A DNA stretch of 64,000 nt, taken from positions 33,415,319 to 33,479,318 of the forward strand of contig OX419335.1 of NCBI GenBank assembly GCA_948470475.1, in the 5' to 3' direction. Source of the stretch: Galaxea fascicularis. Its lineage: Eukaryota > Cnidaria > Anthozoa > Scleractinia > Euphylliidae. The notes under the pieces were generated by a model. That model was not told the DNA's origin, searched no databases, and saw nothing but the letters and a program-made list of their open reading frames with translations. Shown here piece after piece: positions 48,721 to 62,100 of the stretch; the first letter of the stretch is position 1; each line of letters opens with the position of its first letter. A program made the translations under genes and the position numbers.

Positions 48721-50165
48721 AGTCTAGAGTCGGGGGAGGCGGTAGGGATGTACATGACCGGAGAATTATTGGGGGAAACTGAAATTCCCTCGTTCGCAAA
48801 GCTGTACAACGCCGTAAAGTTAAGATTTACGCTTGAAAAGAAATTAAATTTATTGGTGCTCTTTATAATAAAGGAATAACAGAATGACTGAAAAACATTT
48901 CAGATAACGAAGTTAACGATAGTGCAAAATTATTTACATTTGAGGAAAGAAAGCCTATTTGATTCCCGCGTGACCTGTTGTGTGGCCAGCACACAAACGC
49001 GTCACGTTAAAGAAGCGTGAATTGTTACCGATCGGCCACCCAGAGAAAAAGAGATGTAAATTATTCTCTAGACGCCTTATCAGTAGTCAATTCTAAGCGA
49101 TAATTTTAACTAACAGAAACTGGAAAATAAATTCGCTTGACCAAACAGCTGGGCTTCATAGAAGCGGGATAATGCATAATAAGCTAACATTATGTGCGAA
49201 ACAAGGAATATGAATTCGAGAATATTTGAATATAAATTTATGTAAATTTATTGACGCAACAAATATGGCTAATTTTTAGAACAGTCATTAGAAAATAGCT
49301 TTTTCTCACTTGAAGATAGTTTGATTATTGTATAAAAATATCCTGGAAAGTACTTCAGCCGGAGAATCATACTGATCCACCTCAGTCGTGATGCAAGGCA
49401 ACTACCAAAATTTGAATTATGGAGCATTTCAGCTTCAAACTATAAATATTTACAAACAACAAGAAAAGATTGATGTCTTCATCTTAATTCCTATACAACA
49501 AATTTGAAAACCTCGTGACCTAAGCTTTTTCTAACACACCTGTCGCGGCAAACAAGTCACGATATTAGCGAAACGAAGTTTCAATAAATATTCTCTCTCT
49601 CTTCCAAGAAACTTGTCCAGATTTGATCTTTCCCCGTTTCTTGTCACTTGACCTCTCAAGAGTTCTGAAATTGCAAGGAGATGAGTTAATGCAGTCGAAA
49701 TAATTTTAAACGCGGTCATGCTTATGATGATGAAAATACGGTGACGCCGTATTCGCCTGCAGTTGGACGGTTTCACGCAGAACATCCTTGCTGTTGGATG
49801 AAAAGTGAATCTTTGTCCGCACATTCTCCCCGCTGAGTCACTTATCAATTGAAATCCTGACCCCCCCCCCCCCCCCCCAGGCCATGGTAGGGAATAGAAG
49901 GGTGTTTGATCAGATTTGAAAGCATGTTTTGTCCGTGGGGGTGAAGGATTTCTCAAGATTTGCCATCTTCAATTTCCCGGTACTTTGTGAGGACGGGTTT
50001 TGCAGTTCAAGTGCCCCAATAGGGAGTGGGTTTATCACCTTTTGATATGACATGAAGTCAAATCCCCACCCTGTCCCGGGGGTGGAAGGCGGGGTCGGGA
50101 TTTCAATCAATAAGTGCATAATCCAGTGAATACCAGCAGTAAAATTTGGGCCTTACCTATTCCGT

Positions 50166-53100
50166 TCATACATCTATAGGTTCCTTCGGATTTCTGATAA
50201 CTGGTATATTTCCGTTATTCAAGACGGCAGATATTTCAGTTACTGGAGATTGATGCGTGTGTTTAAAGACCTGAAAATAAAATAAATAAAATAAACAAGC
50301 GTTTAATTACTTGAATGGCTGTGGACATGCATTCCGCGTTGACTCTTTCGCCGGAAAGTGTACAATGTAAAACACACAGCATCACTATCCAACAGGCTCC
50401 TTATTGGGGTACAGTTCCGGCACAAAAACCGCGGAGTGGAAACAATACAAGCATCAAGAGTTTCAGTTTTCTTTGTGCGACGCAGTGCATTATAGGACAG
50501 AAAGTGTGCACCAAGTCTTGAATGGCAGCCATATTCTTGTCTCCTTTTGGTGAATATTTGTATTGTTTGGCAATTAGTTCCAATATTCGCGTAAAAGGGG
50601 ACAAGACGAAAAGGGAAAATAATCTGATATGACTGTCATTCGAGAGCTGGTGCTCACTTTTCGTCCCACAATGCGCTGCGTCCCACAAAGGAAACTGAAA
50701 CTCTTGATGCCTGTATAATAGAGAGTTTAAGCATGACGTTTACGACAGACGGCAAACGGCAAAGGTTACCTCTGGTTTTTTATTCTCTTCTTGTAATCCT
50801 TAAATAAATCACACAAAAATAGACAAATGTCTCCTGCTATTCACCGCAAATAAAAATATTTTCACTCTGCTGTACAGACCGCTCAAGACAGAAGGCAAAA
50901 GTTTCATTTTTGCCGTTTGATACAACGTCATGCTTAATCTCTCTAATCCTTGTCGGTCGCTACTAATAGGGAGTTTCAGAAACGAGGACGACAACGGTAA
51001 CGAGAGCGTCATTTAAAAATATAACTTCTCGTTTTTGTAACTCTTTCGCATTCGTTAAAATTTGTTTAACTTGGAAAATGCTGGCGAGCTCTCCAAGAAC
51101 AATGTTAGTATGAACGACGTCAAAGTAAGGAAAAAGAAAAAGGATTTTGCCATCATACGCTCACGTTCCCCAGAAAACCTAAAATTTGGTCATTCCAAGT
51201 TCTTGTTTTGCAGAGGACGGTAAAGAAATGTACCAAAATGTAAAACGCACGAGCAGAGCGATTGGTTCATTAGCCCATTGTTTTGTGGCGTTCTCTTTGC
51301 CGTCGCCGTCCTCGTTTGTCAAAATCCCTATTCAATACCAATACCACTACTCTTTCCCCGCCCCCCCCTTCCCCTCCCCTCCCCTCCCCTCCCCACTGAT
51401 TGCATGAAGAATTTGAATTGGAGCTTTGGAACAACCCAAAACAAAAATAAGAGGAATTCCAAACTATCCAGTTTGGAAGTTGACCGCCTTTTCATTAGAC
51501 AATACAACACGTTAGGCCAGCCCTTTCTTACAAATCACAACGATTTTTCTTGCTAAGATAAAGAGGCGCAGTTTTTTGGGGCGTACCTGAGGTGCGAAGG
51601 AAGGTTTTCCTCTTCTCTCTCTGTATATCAGGTACCCAATAAATGTTCCCATGGCAATAGCAAACACACCGAACACAACTCCCAGAGCTATAATGCCCTC
51701 TCGACTGACACCGGCTGCTTCAGGTGTTTCGGTTGAGGACGACTCTTTGACACTGAAACAAACGGAGAAGAGAGTAAGGATACGTTTGCACCATGGGAAA
51801 TTGCGTGCGTGGGTTTGAAAAAAATAGCAAAACAAAACAAAAAATGCCACTTGAAGACTTTTGAAAGCGAGAGATGTTTAGACTTTTTTCCTTCCTTTTT
51901 TGGGTCGTCATAAAAAGGGGTTCAAATAAGCAAGGGTTAATGGGGGAGCCTACCTTGGATGGTATCGATCTGGCGGCGATACCATGCTCCCGCCTGGCCA
52001 AACGATTTTTTTCTTGATGCTGAGTCCCTGATCCGGGGAAGGGTCGTATGATCCAACACTAATCCACGAATCGCCGTTTAAATTCACCACATCGTAGATG
52101 GCAGGGGCATCTTGGTGAGAATCGAAGAACATTTTTCCACCGGTGGAGCTGTCAAATCCCGTGTTTGCATCTTCCATCTTTCGCAGTTCATTTACCAATT
52201 CTTTTTGTACGTCCGCGCGGGAGGAATACTAAAAGATAACGTTTGGTCGTAACCAAGTAAGTCGTACCGTAAAACAAAGAAAGAAACAATTCACAAGACG
52301 ATCGCAAACCTTGACTCGCAAGTTACCATACAAGGTATGAGGTAAAGGCAAAAGGCATCGGACACATGAAGGTGACGCTATTGTTAGGAGAAAAAGCACT
52401 AGAACAGCCTATCGAAAATTGCCAGTCACATGTAGGTTCCTCACCTTGTTTATTGTTCCCGCCTCATGAAGTCTTGTCAGAGCATGCGCATAAGCAAGAA
52501 CTGAATCGTATACTTGCGCAACATATGCTGAAGTCTAAAAACATGAAAGAAGGAAAAAGATTCGTTAAGTTTCAAAGACAGAGGGATACGGTGCAGGGTT
52601 TAGAATTCGCTATTGTTCAACACAGACACTCCGCAATTATTACAGAGATTGGGGAGATCTAACAACAAACCATTACCACGGCATTCTTGAAGTGCGTGAT
52701 AGCTGTTGCGAGCAAGTATTTTCCTGGAACCGTTACCATTCGCGGAAAACGTAGACCGAAATTATGAGGCATCAAAATCTCTAACAGACGAAAACCAACT
52801 CGTGAAATGATGTATATGAAATAATCATACAGGAACTACGGAAATGAAATGAAAAGAAGACTGATCCTCGCAGTTGTGAACGCAATTTGTACAATTGCGT
52901 AAAGAAGCCTGAAAAAAAATCAGCACTTAAACGGGAACGAAGTCTTACTTACGCAATCGCATAAATTGCGTTCACAACTGCGAGGATCTTTCTTCTTTTC
53001 ATGAAAACCCAACTCCGAACTAACCTCTAACATTCGAGGAGAGTGTATGAGGCCTGGGTACGAGGCTGCGTCTTTCTCTTTCCAGATCTTGAGCAGTTTT

Positions 53101-56100
53101 TGGTAAAGAGCTCCCTCACCAGTCTTGGGCCTGGTACCTACCATACCCTGCATGGCGCGCTGCAAGTTCGGAGATTCAGTAAAAGCTGATGAGGTAGCTC
53201 CGTCAGTTCCAATCCACGCCCATCCTTTGCCTGTCATGCCCTAGGAACGACGTAAGACAATGTGAGTGGCTGAATGCTGGGACAGTTGGCACGAGAAAAT
53301 GGTAAAATGATTTGAATTGTTCATAGTCAAATTTGGGAGAATCACGCCAAAGATAGAATCGATAGGACATCTGCAGTTTCTTTGTCACAGTTTGTAAGCA
53401 AGAACGATAACCATAAACCAATTGATGAAGTTTTGTTCGTTACCTGTTCTATTGCTTCCTGGAACACCTTCTCAGAGTCATCAGTAGCCGCACTGACCAG
53501 ATTCACCGCGGACCCACTTTCCTTCACCTACAGGAATAGGAATCACCTTGTTTCAGCTGTTGTAGCCTTTACAGGGCCAAGACATCAGATCGTTTATTTT
53601 TCAATTTCCGATTAAGAGACCCTAGAAGCTACGTTCTAACAAGGACGGTTGCCAGAATTTAAGAAAATGAAGACACAAGCAACTACACACAATCCTGTCA
53701 TCGATTACAACAATTAAAAGAATATCGCAGGCAAACCCAAATGAATGTTACCTCCTTTAGATTTTCCTTGATACTGCCTTTGGTGTGCGCCTCAAACCGC
53801 TGCTCAGTAGCAATGTCGACTCCGACCCGCCTTACTTCCACGGCAAATTTGCGCGCCAGGTCTTCACTGTATGCATCAGTCGTGGTAATGGTGGACACTC
53901 GGGACCATTTGTACCTCTGCACCAGTTTAGCCAGCGCTTGACTTTGGTAAACATCCGAGGCGCATGTGCGGAAGAAGTAAGGATAGTTCTGTTTATCTGA
54001 TAGCTGAGCAGAAGTGGAGGCGTAAGACATTTGAGGAATCTTCCTGTATTTAGTGGCCTCGGCAATAGCTATGGAGCAGTCTGATCTGGCTTCTCCGATA
54101 ATAAGGTCTGTGTCATTAGGAAGTTTCTACAAAATATAAAAATCAAGAATTAATCGCAAATGAGCACTTCTTAAGACGTGTTTATCTTTCCCTCACGGTA
54201 TACGCCTCAAGTCATGTTATTTTTAGGCCAACCCTCCACGACATTAATTCACTGAGGCGCTGTTCACGTTACAACTCTTGAGACTGACTGGATGAAATCT
54301 TTAATTTCGCCTACATGGAATGACCGTATTCTTACATTTCTTCATTTCTTGTTGAGACTAATTTGGGAAACGAATTTGTAAGGTTTTGCGATAACACGAT
54401 ATTCAAGGCTCGTTTTCATTCCGGTAACTCTGAAATTCGTTTAGAGGGATATCTTTTCAGTAATCGACTGCACTGTTAGTGTGAATTTTTCACAGAAAGT
54501 GACTGCATAGTGCCGGCCTGTTCCTTATTTGATAGCCCGAGTTGAAAGACCAAGCCAAATCTGAACAAGCAAAAATTAAAGCATTGATCAAACAATCTCT
54601 TACCCTAGCTTCGCGGCCGCAAGAGTCAGAATCGTAGCCGCCACGAGGTAAAACGTAGGTAAACGCGACTTTGAAGGGGCCTGAATTGACCAGCTCCACT
54701 GCGACTCTGAAGGCTGCCTGCCATTCGTGACCGAGGGTCTTCATCGGTCCCAGATCTTCATGAGTAGGGAAGAACGCTGCGATCTTGTAAGTTGGTCGGC
54801 CTTTCTCGGGAATCAAAGAAACGCCGCCAGAGAAAACGGGATCTCTTCTGATAGTGATTTCTTTTGTCTTGGAGTCGTATTGACCAAAAGTGATCCAGTT
54901 GTTACCCTATAAGTAACAAGACCGTCATTGTAAGAAATAATCTGCAGTGTGTTTTGACGCTTTCCAGAGGAGACTAGATTTTAATACAACAAATCGTAGC
55001 ATTCATTGAGATCGAACAAAAAAGAAACAAAAAACAAAACGCGAATCGTGATACTGCTGAATTGACAAATCTTGGAATATTTAATTTGAAAGTGAAAGGT
55101 GTTATGCAGACGCTGAGAAAAATCGAAAAATCGATAAAAGCCAAACAGAAAAACTTAAAATATGGAAAAAGTGTCCAATGGTTTCGCGTGACCATTGAAA
55201 TGAAAGCTCTGCCAAGGTACTTTCCAGGAGTGTAACTCAAAGCACAAATTTAAGACCACTTTTCAGTCAAGAGTTGAAAAGCTTAAGACACACATACCAC
55301 AAGGTTAACAACGTCATAGAGCGGTGGAGGGTCTTGGTCCTGATTAAAGTACATTCGATTACTGGTCCCAGTCGCACTTGGAAAGCCCGAACTGGGGTGG
55401 TTATATGTGCGTAGCTTCTGATAAAGATTGTCCCGCACAGTCTGTGGGTCTGAAGTTCGGCTGATAACTTTCTTGTTCACCAGGTCTGAGAGAGCCCACG
55501 CTACACCATGGACAGCGTCAAAGAGTTGAGCAGTGAAGGCAGCAGAGGTAGGAGTGGACTGTAGTCAAGAACGAATGATGACAAACGTCAAATGACAATC
55601 CACTCACACAGACGATTTGCCCAACGTTTCATTCCCTCAAACTGAATCTTGGTGATTTCAGAAGTATTTCTATCTCTTTTCAGTATTTGATGTCATACGT
55701 AGTGTCACTGATTAAGATGTCATCCGGTATCCAAATCAGCACGGTGATCAATTAAGCGACATTTGTCTCTCTGTCTCCTCTATATAATCCACACACAACC
55801 CATAATTCCTCGATTCGCTCTGACGACGGGCTAACGCTCGAAACGTTAGCTTTTAGAATCTCTGCACGGTGGTTAATTTACATTATCAATTCCGTTGATG
55901 AAACCAAATTTTCGCCCGTTCCACTCTCCCACCGACGCAGTACTACAGTTTCTTTAGAAACTAAACCCCTTCACATTGTCTCGTCTTAACCACCAAACAT
56001 TGCAAAAACACTATTTTAAAGCTTAAAAGTAGTCATTCATTTCTTCTGAAAGTGTATTTCCTACTTCAGTGAAGTTTCCTTTAGTTTTTAGAATTATTAT

Positions 56101-59100
56101 TAGAAAAACAAAGAAGATCAACTGACCGGCTTGCTATGCACAATTCCAGGGTATGTTGTTGAATCTTTCTTGATCCAATTCGCCAGGAATTTCAAATACA
56201 CGCTACCTTCCCCATTTTTGGGCTGGGTTCCGATCATGCCTTCCATGGTTCGTTGTAGATCTTTCTGTTGGTTGAATGTGGACGAAGTTGCGCCGTCGGT
56301 TCCAATCCACACCCAGCCTTTTCCCGTCATGCCTAGCTCCTTGATCTGCTGGAACACCGTCTCTGCATCTTGGCGCACCATGCTAATGAGGTGGACTTTA
56401 GAACCTGACGCCTTCAACTGAAGAGAGATTGGAAATGATTACGAATGACTCACATTCAGCAGGTGTTTGGGAGAGTGTCATTTGCAAATTGTATGACCCC
56501 CCAGCTTACCAGTGTTAGCACACCGCCCCTTAAAAAGAATTTAGGGATGACCCCCCCCTCCAAATAAGTCACACCAGCTACCCCTTCTTCTTTGGTTCTT
56601 TTTGGGCAGCCCCCTGCCCTCTCCCCCCCCCAAAAGTTATTTTCTTGCGTTCCCACACTCTCCCTTACCCCATAAAAAATAAGCAGTGCCTAACTTTCCG
56701 GTTTGAGGACGAAATTCCTCAGGGCCATTTTCCAAATAAAATGTGTAACATCAGGGGTGGCGTTATGTACAGTATAGTGTGCTGAAGGTATTGGAATCAA
56801 ACTTTCTACTGAGATCAGTGTAATGAAACGTTTTGAGCAGCATTTAAAAAAACATTCTTTCCGGCGCAATGTTAATCACTGTTCATGGTGTTATTGCATT
56901 ACCAAAATATTTATAAATTTCTCCGCACGAAAATTATCGAAAATAAACAGTGATGCAGGGGTTAACTTCGCAAATCTGACATCATAACCTTAAAATTCAG
57001 TGAACTTACTTTCAGTATCTTTGGCCTGACGGTCGCTGCACGCGCATTCACATCGAACCGTTGTCTGCTGACCACATTGACTGGCATGTCAGCCATACCT
57101 GTGACCTCCTTTTCGAACATGTCTGCAAGTTGTTTTCCATAAATGTCATCTGTGGCCACAGTACCAACTTCAGGTAACAAATACGTTCGGAATAAAGCTG
57201 CCAGGGCAGACGCCTGATGTACATCGGACGGACAAGTCCTGAAGAAATATTTGTATTTTGTTTTATCCGAGAGAACAGCCGAGGTAGAGCCGTACGAGAT
57301 TTGAGGAATTCTGTTCATTCCGGAGCCTGTGAATGAAACAAAAAATCACACTTTCCGAATCAAATAAATGTATTTTCGTTTGATAAAGAACTAAAAAAAA
57401 AGCGATTTGAATGGTCTAGCAACGAAATGCAAACACCTGCAACAATCGATTGGTTTCAGTGTATCAACAAAGGGAGAAATCCTTCGATATTTCTTATTAA
57501 GGCGAAAAAAGTCTGCCCCAAACGCCCTACCCATAAAAAAAAAAAAAAAAAAAAAGCCGTAAAAAGACATTTCGTTATTAACCCATTGACTACCAGACGT
57601 TTTTACGCTTTCGGAGTGATTTTCCAGCAAAAACGATCCATAGCATTTCATGACTTTATATTTGAAACTACCACGGAAAGTGGTGCTGCCCTAAAGTACT
57701 GAAGGCTTAAGGTTTCTGAAAACGTCATTGTGATACAGCTATTTTTCAATCGTGGAACTCAAGAACGGCCCAAGTTCGGTTTGTTTGCGAATTTTGCTAA
57801 GTTTACAGCCATTTTTCATCTTTAGTGGCAGCCTGATGAGCATCATTAAGCGTGACGGTTGCTAAGAGTCCACTTTCTCAAAGAAGCGAGCAAGGTGATG
57901 TACTTTGTTGTCAAATTTGGCTTGTTACTCCACGAACTGGGAATTCGGATCGTCAGACACTTAGTACCTTTGGGACTCGACTTTGGATGAATTTCTCGAC
58001 CTACCGCCGCATATTTTGGAATTTGCAAGTACTGAAAATCCCCATAAGCACCGATTTTGGGCGGTAGGTCGGAGTGGCTGAGAATGGCTGAGTTTATATG
58101 TGAAAAAATTGGGGGAAGGGATGGGTGCTGTCAAAAATTCTCATTATTTCCCAGCATACAATGCGGTCGAGATGTTGAAAATAGCGGGGAGGCTGGATTG
58201 CACTGGAACAAAAGGCTGTCTCTACGCTCAGGAAAAGAATATGAACAAAAAAAGTCATTTCTAAGCTAGAACAAGGATTGAATTTTACTATGATGGTCGA
58301 CGTTTTGTTTTTCGACGATAATTTCTTTAAGAAACATAACAGTAAAAAGGGGCATTTTCTTCGTTTCTGTTTAACGCTAAAAATGGTCATTTTTGTTCTT
58401 GTCCAAACTCAAAAGGTCATATTTGGTCAAAAGTGCTACGTTTCTTGCGTTTATTGGATATCCAAATTTAAAGGGCATCCCATTTCATGCTAACAACTGA
58501 CAGTTGAGCCAATATTCGCGCGATTGAGAAAGTTGCAACGTTTTGAAGCATGGGAGTCTTTTGCGGCCGGCTTTGGCCGGCACGGTAGTCAATTGGTTAA
58601 AAGGGCTATGTCACGTTATTTTAGCATCTTTGTAAAGCTCAAAGTGTGTCTTGTCGTCAATTGAGATCCAAAAATAATGGTCTAGTTTTGTTATTTAAGA
58701 CTGTTATGACGCTAAAACTGTTTCCTGTCGTTTGTTGCTACCAATGCGGCAAGGATGGAGATGGATTGAAACTTGAAAAGGTTGGGCCAACTTTCTCAAG
58801 TTGATGCTATGTCGACAAAAAACACTAAAATCCTTGTTATGGGTTGCTCTCTTTGATAAAGTAATTTGATATCCACCTCATAGTTTATCAGGAACATTGT
58901 TTTTATAAATTATTAAAGCTCCAAATAACAGTTTTGGAGAGAATTGATCCAAAACAACAAAATCGTCGTGACGTATTCCCTTTAAGAATCCAATGCTTGG
59001 TGTTTTCTATTTGGCACCAGTTACGGTGTTACAAAGGGAAAGACGATCAGACGGAGCCGGAGAAAGAGCTGTACACGGCAAACTACACAGACCAGTTTTG

Positions 59101-62100
59101 TCAACATGTCTGCTCCACTCGCTTTATTCGAGGCATCAGTCACAGAACTAGTTGGTAGAAATTGGCCGGTATGTTTGACTTTGGCCACTACTGGTACTAA
59201 AATGATAAGTTTAAATTTGATAAGGGATGGACGAATTTGTGTTGTGATATCACTTTGTTTGATGTTAACAACCACACCACTTTTATTGAGGTTTTTGAGA
59301 CCAAACCCAGATCAAATGCAGGTCTTTCAAATGTTCATATCTTACCTAACACATTAGCAGCAGCAACTGAACAGGAAGAGCGATAAGCACCGATAACCGC
59401 CACCACGCCGTCTTTGGCAAGTTCCTCAGCAGCCGCCTTGCAAGACGCGTTAGGATCGACACCGCCATCTTGAATCCTGATATCGAAATCCACTGATAAT
59501 GATAAGTCTCTGTTCATCATCTCTACCGCCACACGAAATGCGGATTCAAACTCACGCCCGAGCTCTGATAGCCCCGCCAGATCCGGGTGTATGGGGGCAA
59601 TAAAGCCGATTCTGAAGGTTGTTTTACCCGGAAGTCCCTTATCCGTGGGTGGAGTCTTTGTGTTTCCCGGCCAAAGGATGTCGACATTCGTGCGCTCAAT
59701 GCCGATATTTTTACTCCATTTTCCGACTTTAGTTGTTGTACGACCCTGTAAAATGAAATTAGAGCCTTGTTAGTATTTATTTCATTCTTTTCTTTTTTTG
59801 GTTTTCAAGTCAGCATAATAAGAACTTCTGTTTAAGTGGCATAGCAAGGCCCTTAGCCAAATAGAAATTTTACTCGACATTTCACAAAGTCTTTATGCCA
59901 GGACGTTTTGACGACTTTACTCCACTATCATTCTTCCTCAACTTTAAAAATGTGTATGGCTTCGAATTTTAATTTAAAAATTAAGTTTTAACACAAACAC
60001 AAAAGCTACGGGAAAGTGCGCTTCCCAAACTTCAAATATCTTCTACAAGCCTGTCCGGTAAATTTAAGGTTTTGACCGGCGATACCTTAGCCTAGTCGGA
60101 CACTCTGACCGGGGATTTATGACCAGACTGTTCTCTTGTCCGGCCAAAACTTGACCCTGGCCTGACAAATGACCTGCTTATGGGCAACAATTATTTGCAG
60201 GCTTGCCTCTAATAAAATAGGGAATTGCGAAACGTGATTACTGTCGAAAGACAAGCCATGAAAAGACCGATTTACATTTAAGTCCAACAAATTTAAATTA
60301 AGTCGAATTTCCATCACTAAGTACCACAGAAGTGTAGAACTTTGCAAGAATCGACCCTTTGACAGAGGCATTTGTTGGTAGTAACCAGATAATAGGAGTT
60401 GCTGTAAACATTCAACGACGGCTTACCTGCAGGTTACCAACATCGTATCCTGGGGACTCGAAGTACGTATGTGGACCTGTTGATTACGTAGCACATATGG
60501 AAGGGGAGGTAAGAATTAACAATAAGTAGAACCACAGAAACTACAAAAGCAATCCCACAACTTATCGCTAGTCAACGTAAACAACAGTCACCCAGTTCTT
60601 GACCAGTCGAAAACTCTTTGAAAATGAGATAGAACCACTGAGATAAAACTGATTGTGTAACTGAACATAGCTAGTCTACCTCAGGTCTATGATTCTAGCT
60701 TAACGAGACTACATGAGGAGCCATTTTTGTTTTATCAGCAAGTACACCCTTAAACATGCACTTCAGAACTAGATGATTAGATTTACAAACCTTGAGCACC
60801 GACAAAATCATTCTTCTTGTCGTTGAATTTTTTCAACTCATCAAAAACCAACTCTCGTAAAGTGGACGGAGAGTCATTCTAGAAAGGGAAGAAAGATACA
60901 GAGTTCTGAAAACATCTATCGCTCTTGAATGGTGCACGGTACACGTTGTGTCCAAGACATTTCTCAAAGACTGTTTCACTATGAATGGAAATAAACTCAC
61001 CGCTGTTATTCTTCCTCGTCTCGCTAGTTTGTCAAAGGCCAGATAATAAGCGTACACAGCATCGTAAACTTGAGGTACATAGGACGAGGTTGAGGGCAAC
61101 TGTAAAGGAATGCAAACAGCAAAACTCGTATTGCTGGTAAGCTAATAACACATATACAAGAGTGGACACCCTTAAACCTTGAACTCCCAAGATATGACTA
61201 TTACTTCTCCTTTCCAGCTGCAATACAGCAATACAGTTCCTTGAGAATTTAAGGTTATATCAAAATAACGCCCCCCTGGTTGATAAATTTTCATGTTCTC
61301 ATCACCTGTCTGTATTGCTATATATAAGGAGACATTAGATGCTTATCACCGATTTGGAGTTTCTTTCCACCCCGAGTTCTCTGAGTCACCATGATCATAA
61401 CGTCTCTGTCGCACCCTTTCGATGTGGTTTTTAATTCCTTGGATGAAAAACCGAAAGTGTGATTATCCAAATGAAAGCACGCGTGCTCCACGAGTAGCAA
61501 TTTCCTGTGGCGCCTTTAATTAACCTGTAGAAAGAAGTTCTGACGTTCGAGTCTGTGTACCAAACTTCAAAGTATCTGACCAACACTACTTTTCAAAAGT
61601 ACGCTTAGGGATTAAAATAGAATTCAGTTCTCGATGTGTTTGTTCTATAGATCTTGACAATAAACACAAATCGTGAAAAACTTACATGCGTGTAAATGAT
61701 TCCAGGATACTGATCTTTGATGGGTAACTTTTTGAGCCACCTGACGATGATATTAAGACTTTTTCGGCCAAAGCCCCCTAAAATAGGAAGCGAGAAAAGG
61801 TCATGTTTCAATCATGCTGAGCCCAGTAACCTGTTAAACTGGGACCTTCAAACTTTTAACTTCTAATATGTTGGTATAAATTTTATATACTATTCAAGAT
61901 ATACGGTTAAACCCCTATAATGCGGCTACCCTCGGGGAAATGGAAAGTGGCCGTTAATGGGGCTGGCCGCTCAACAGAGGTAAGTAAAAAACAATAAAAG
62001 AACCGTCATTGGGACTTAATCGCCCTTTAATAGGGGACCGCTTAACAGAGGTTCGACTGTATTTCTTATGCTACCAGGTGAGATAATTTGTTTTAAAAGA

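Larger units (their letters stand above)
44990..50165. other. Gene-free stretch between peptide gene B and the tandem-PBP1 gene
   Basis: About 5.2 kb with only short unsupported open frames. It holds a MITE-like element (47623-47760), a pair of inverted SINEs (48310-48720), a 20-base C run near 49861 and the 3' UTR of the receptor-like gene. Confidence 0.5.

Noticed and set aside
49860..49880. Run of about 20 C, and similar homopolymers near 42277, 51360 and 57534
   Set aside because: Simple low-complexity sequence; possible length errors but no function seen.
53741..54000. Plus-strand open frames opposite the receptor-like gene
   Set aside because: Shadows of exon 54126-53752 on the other strand.
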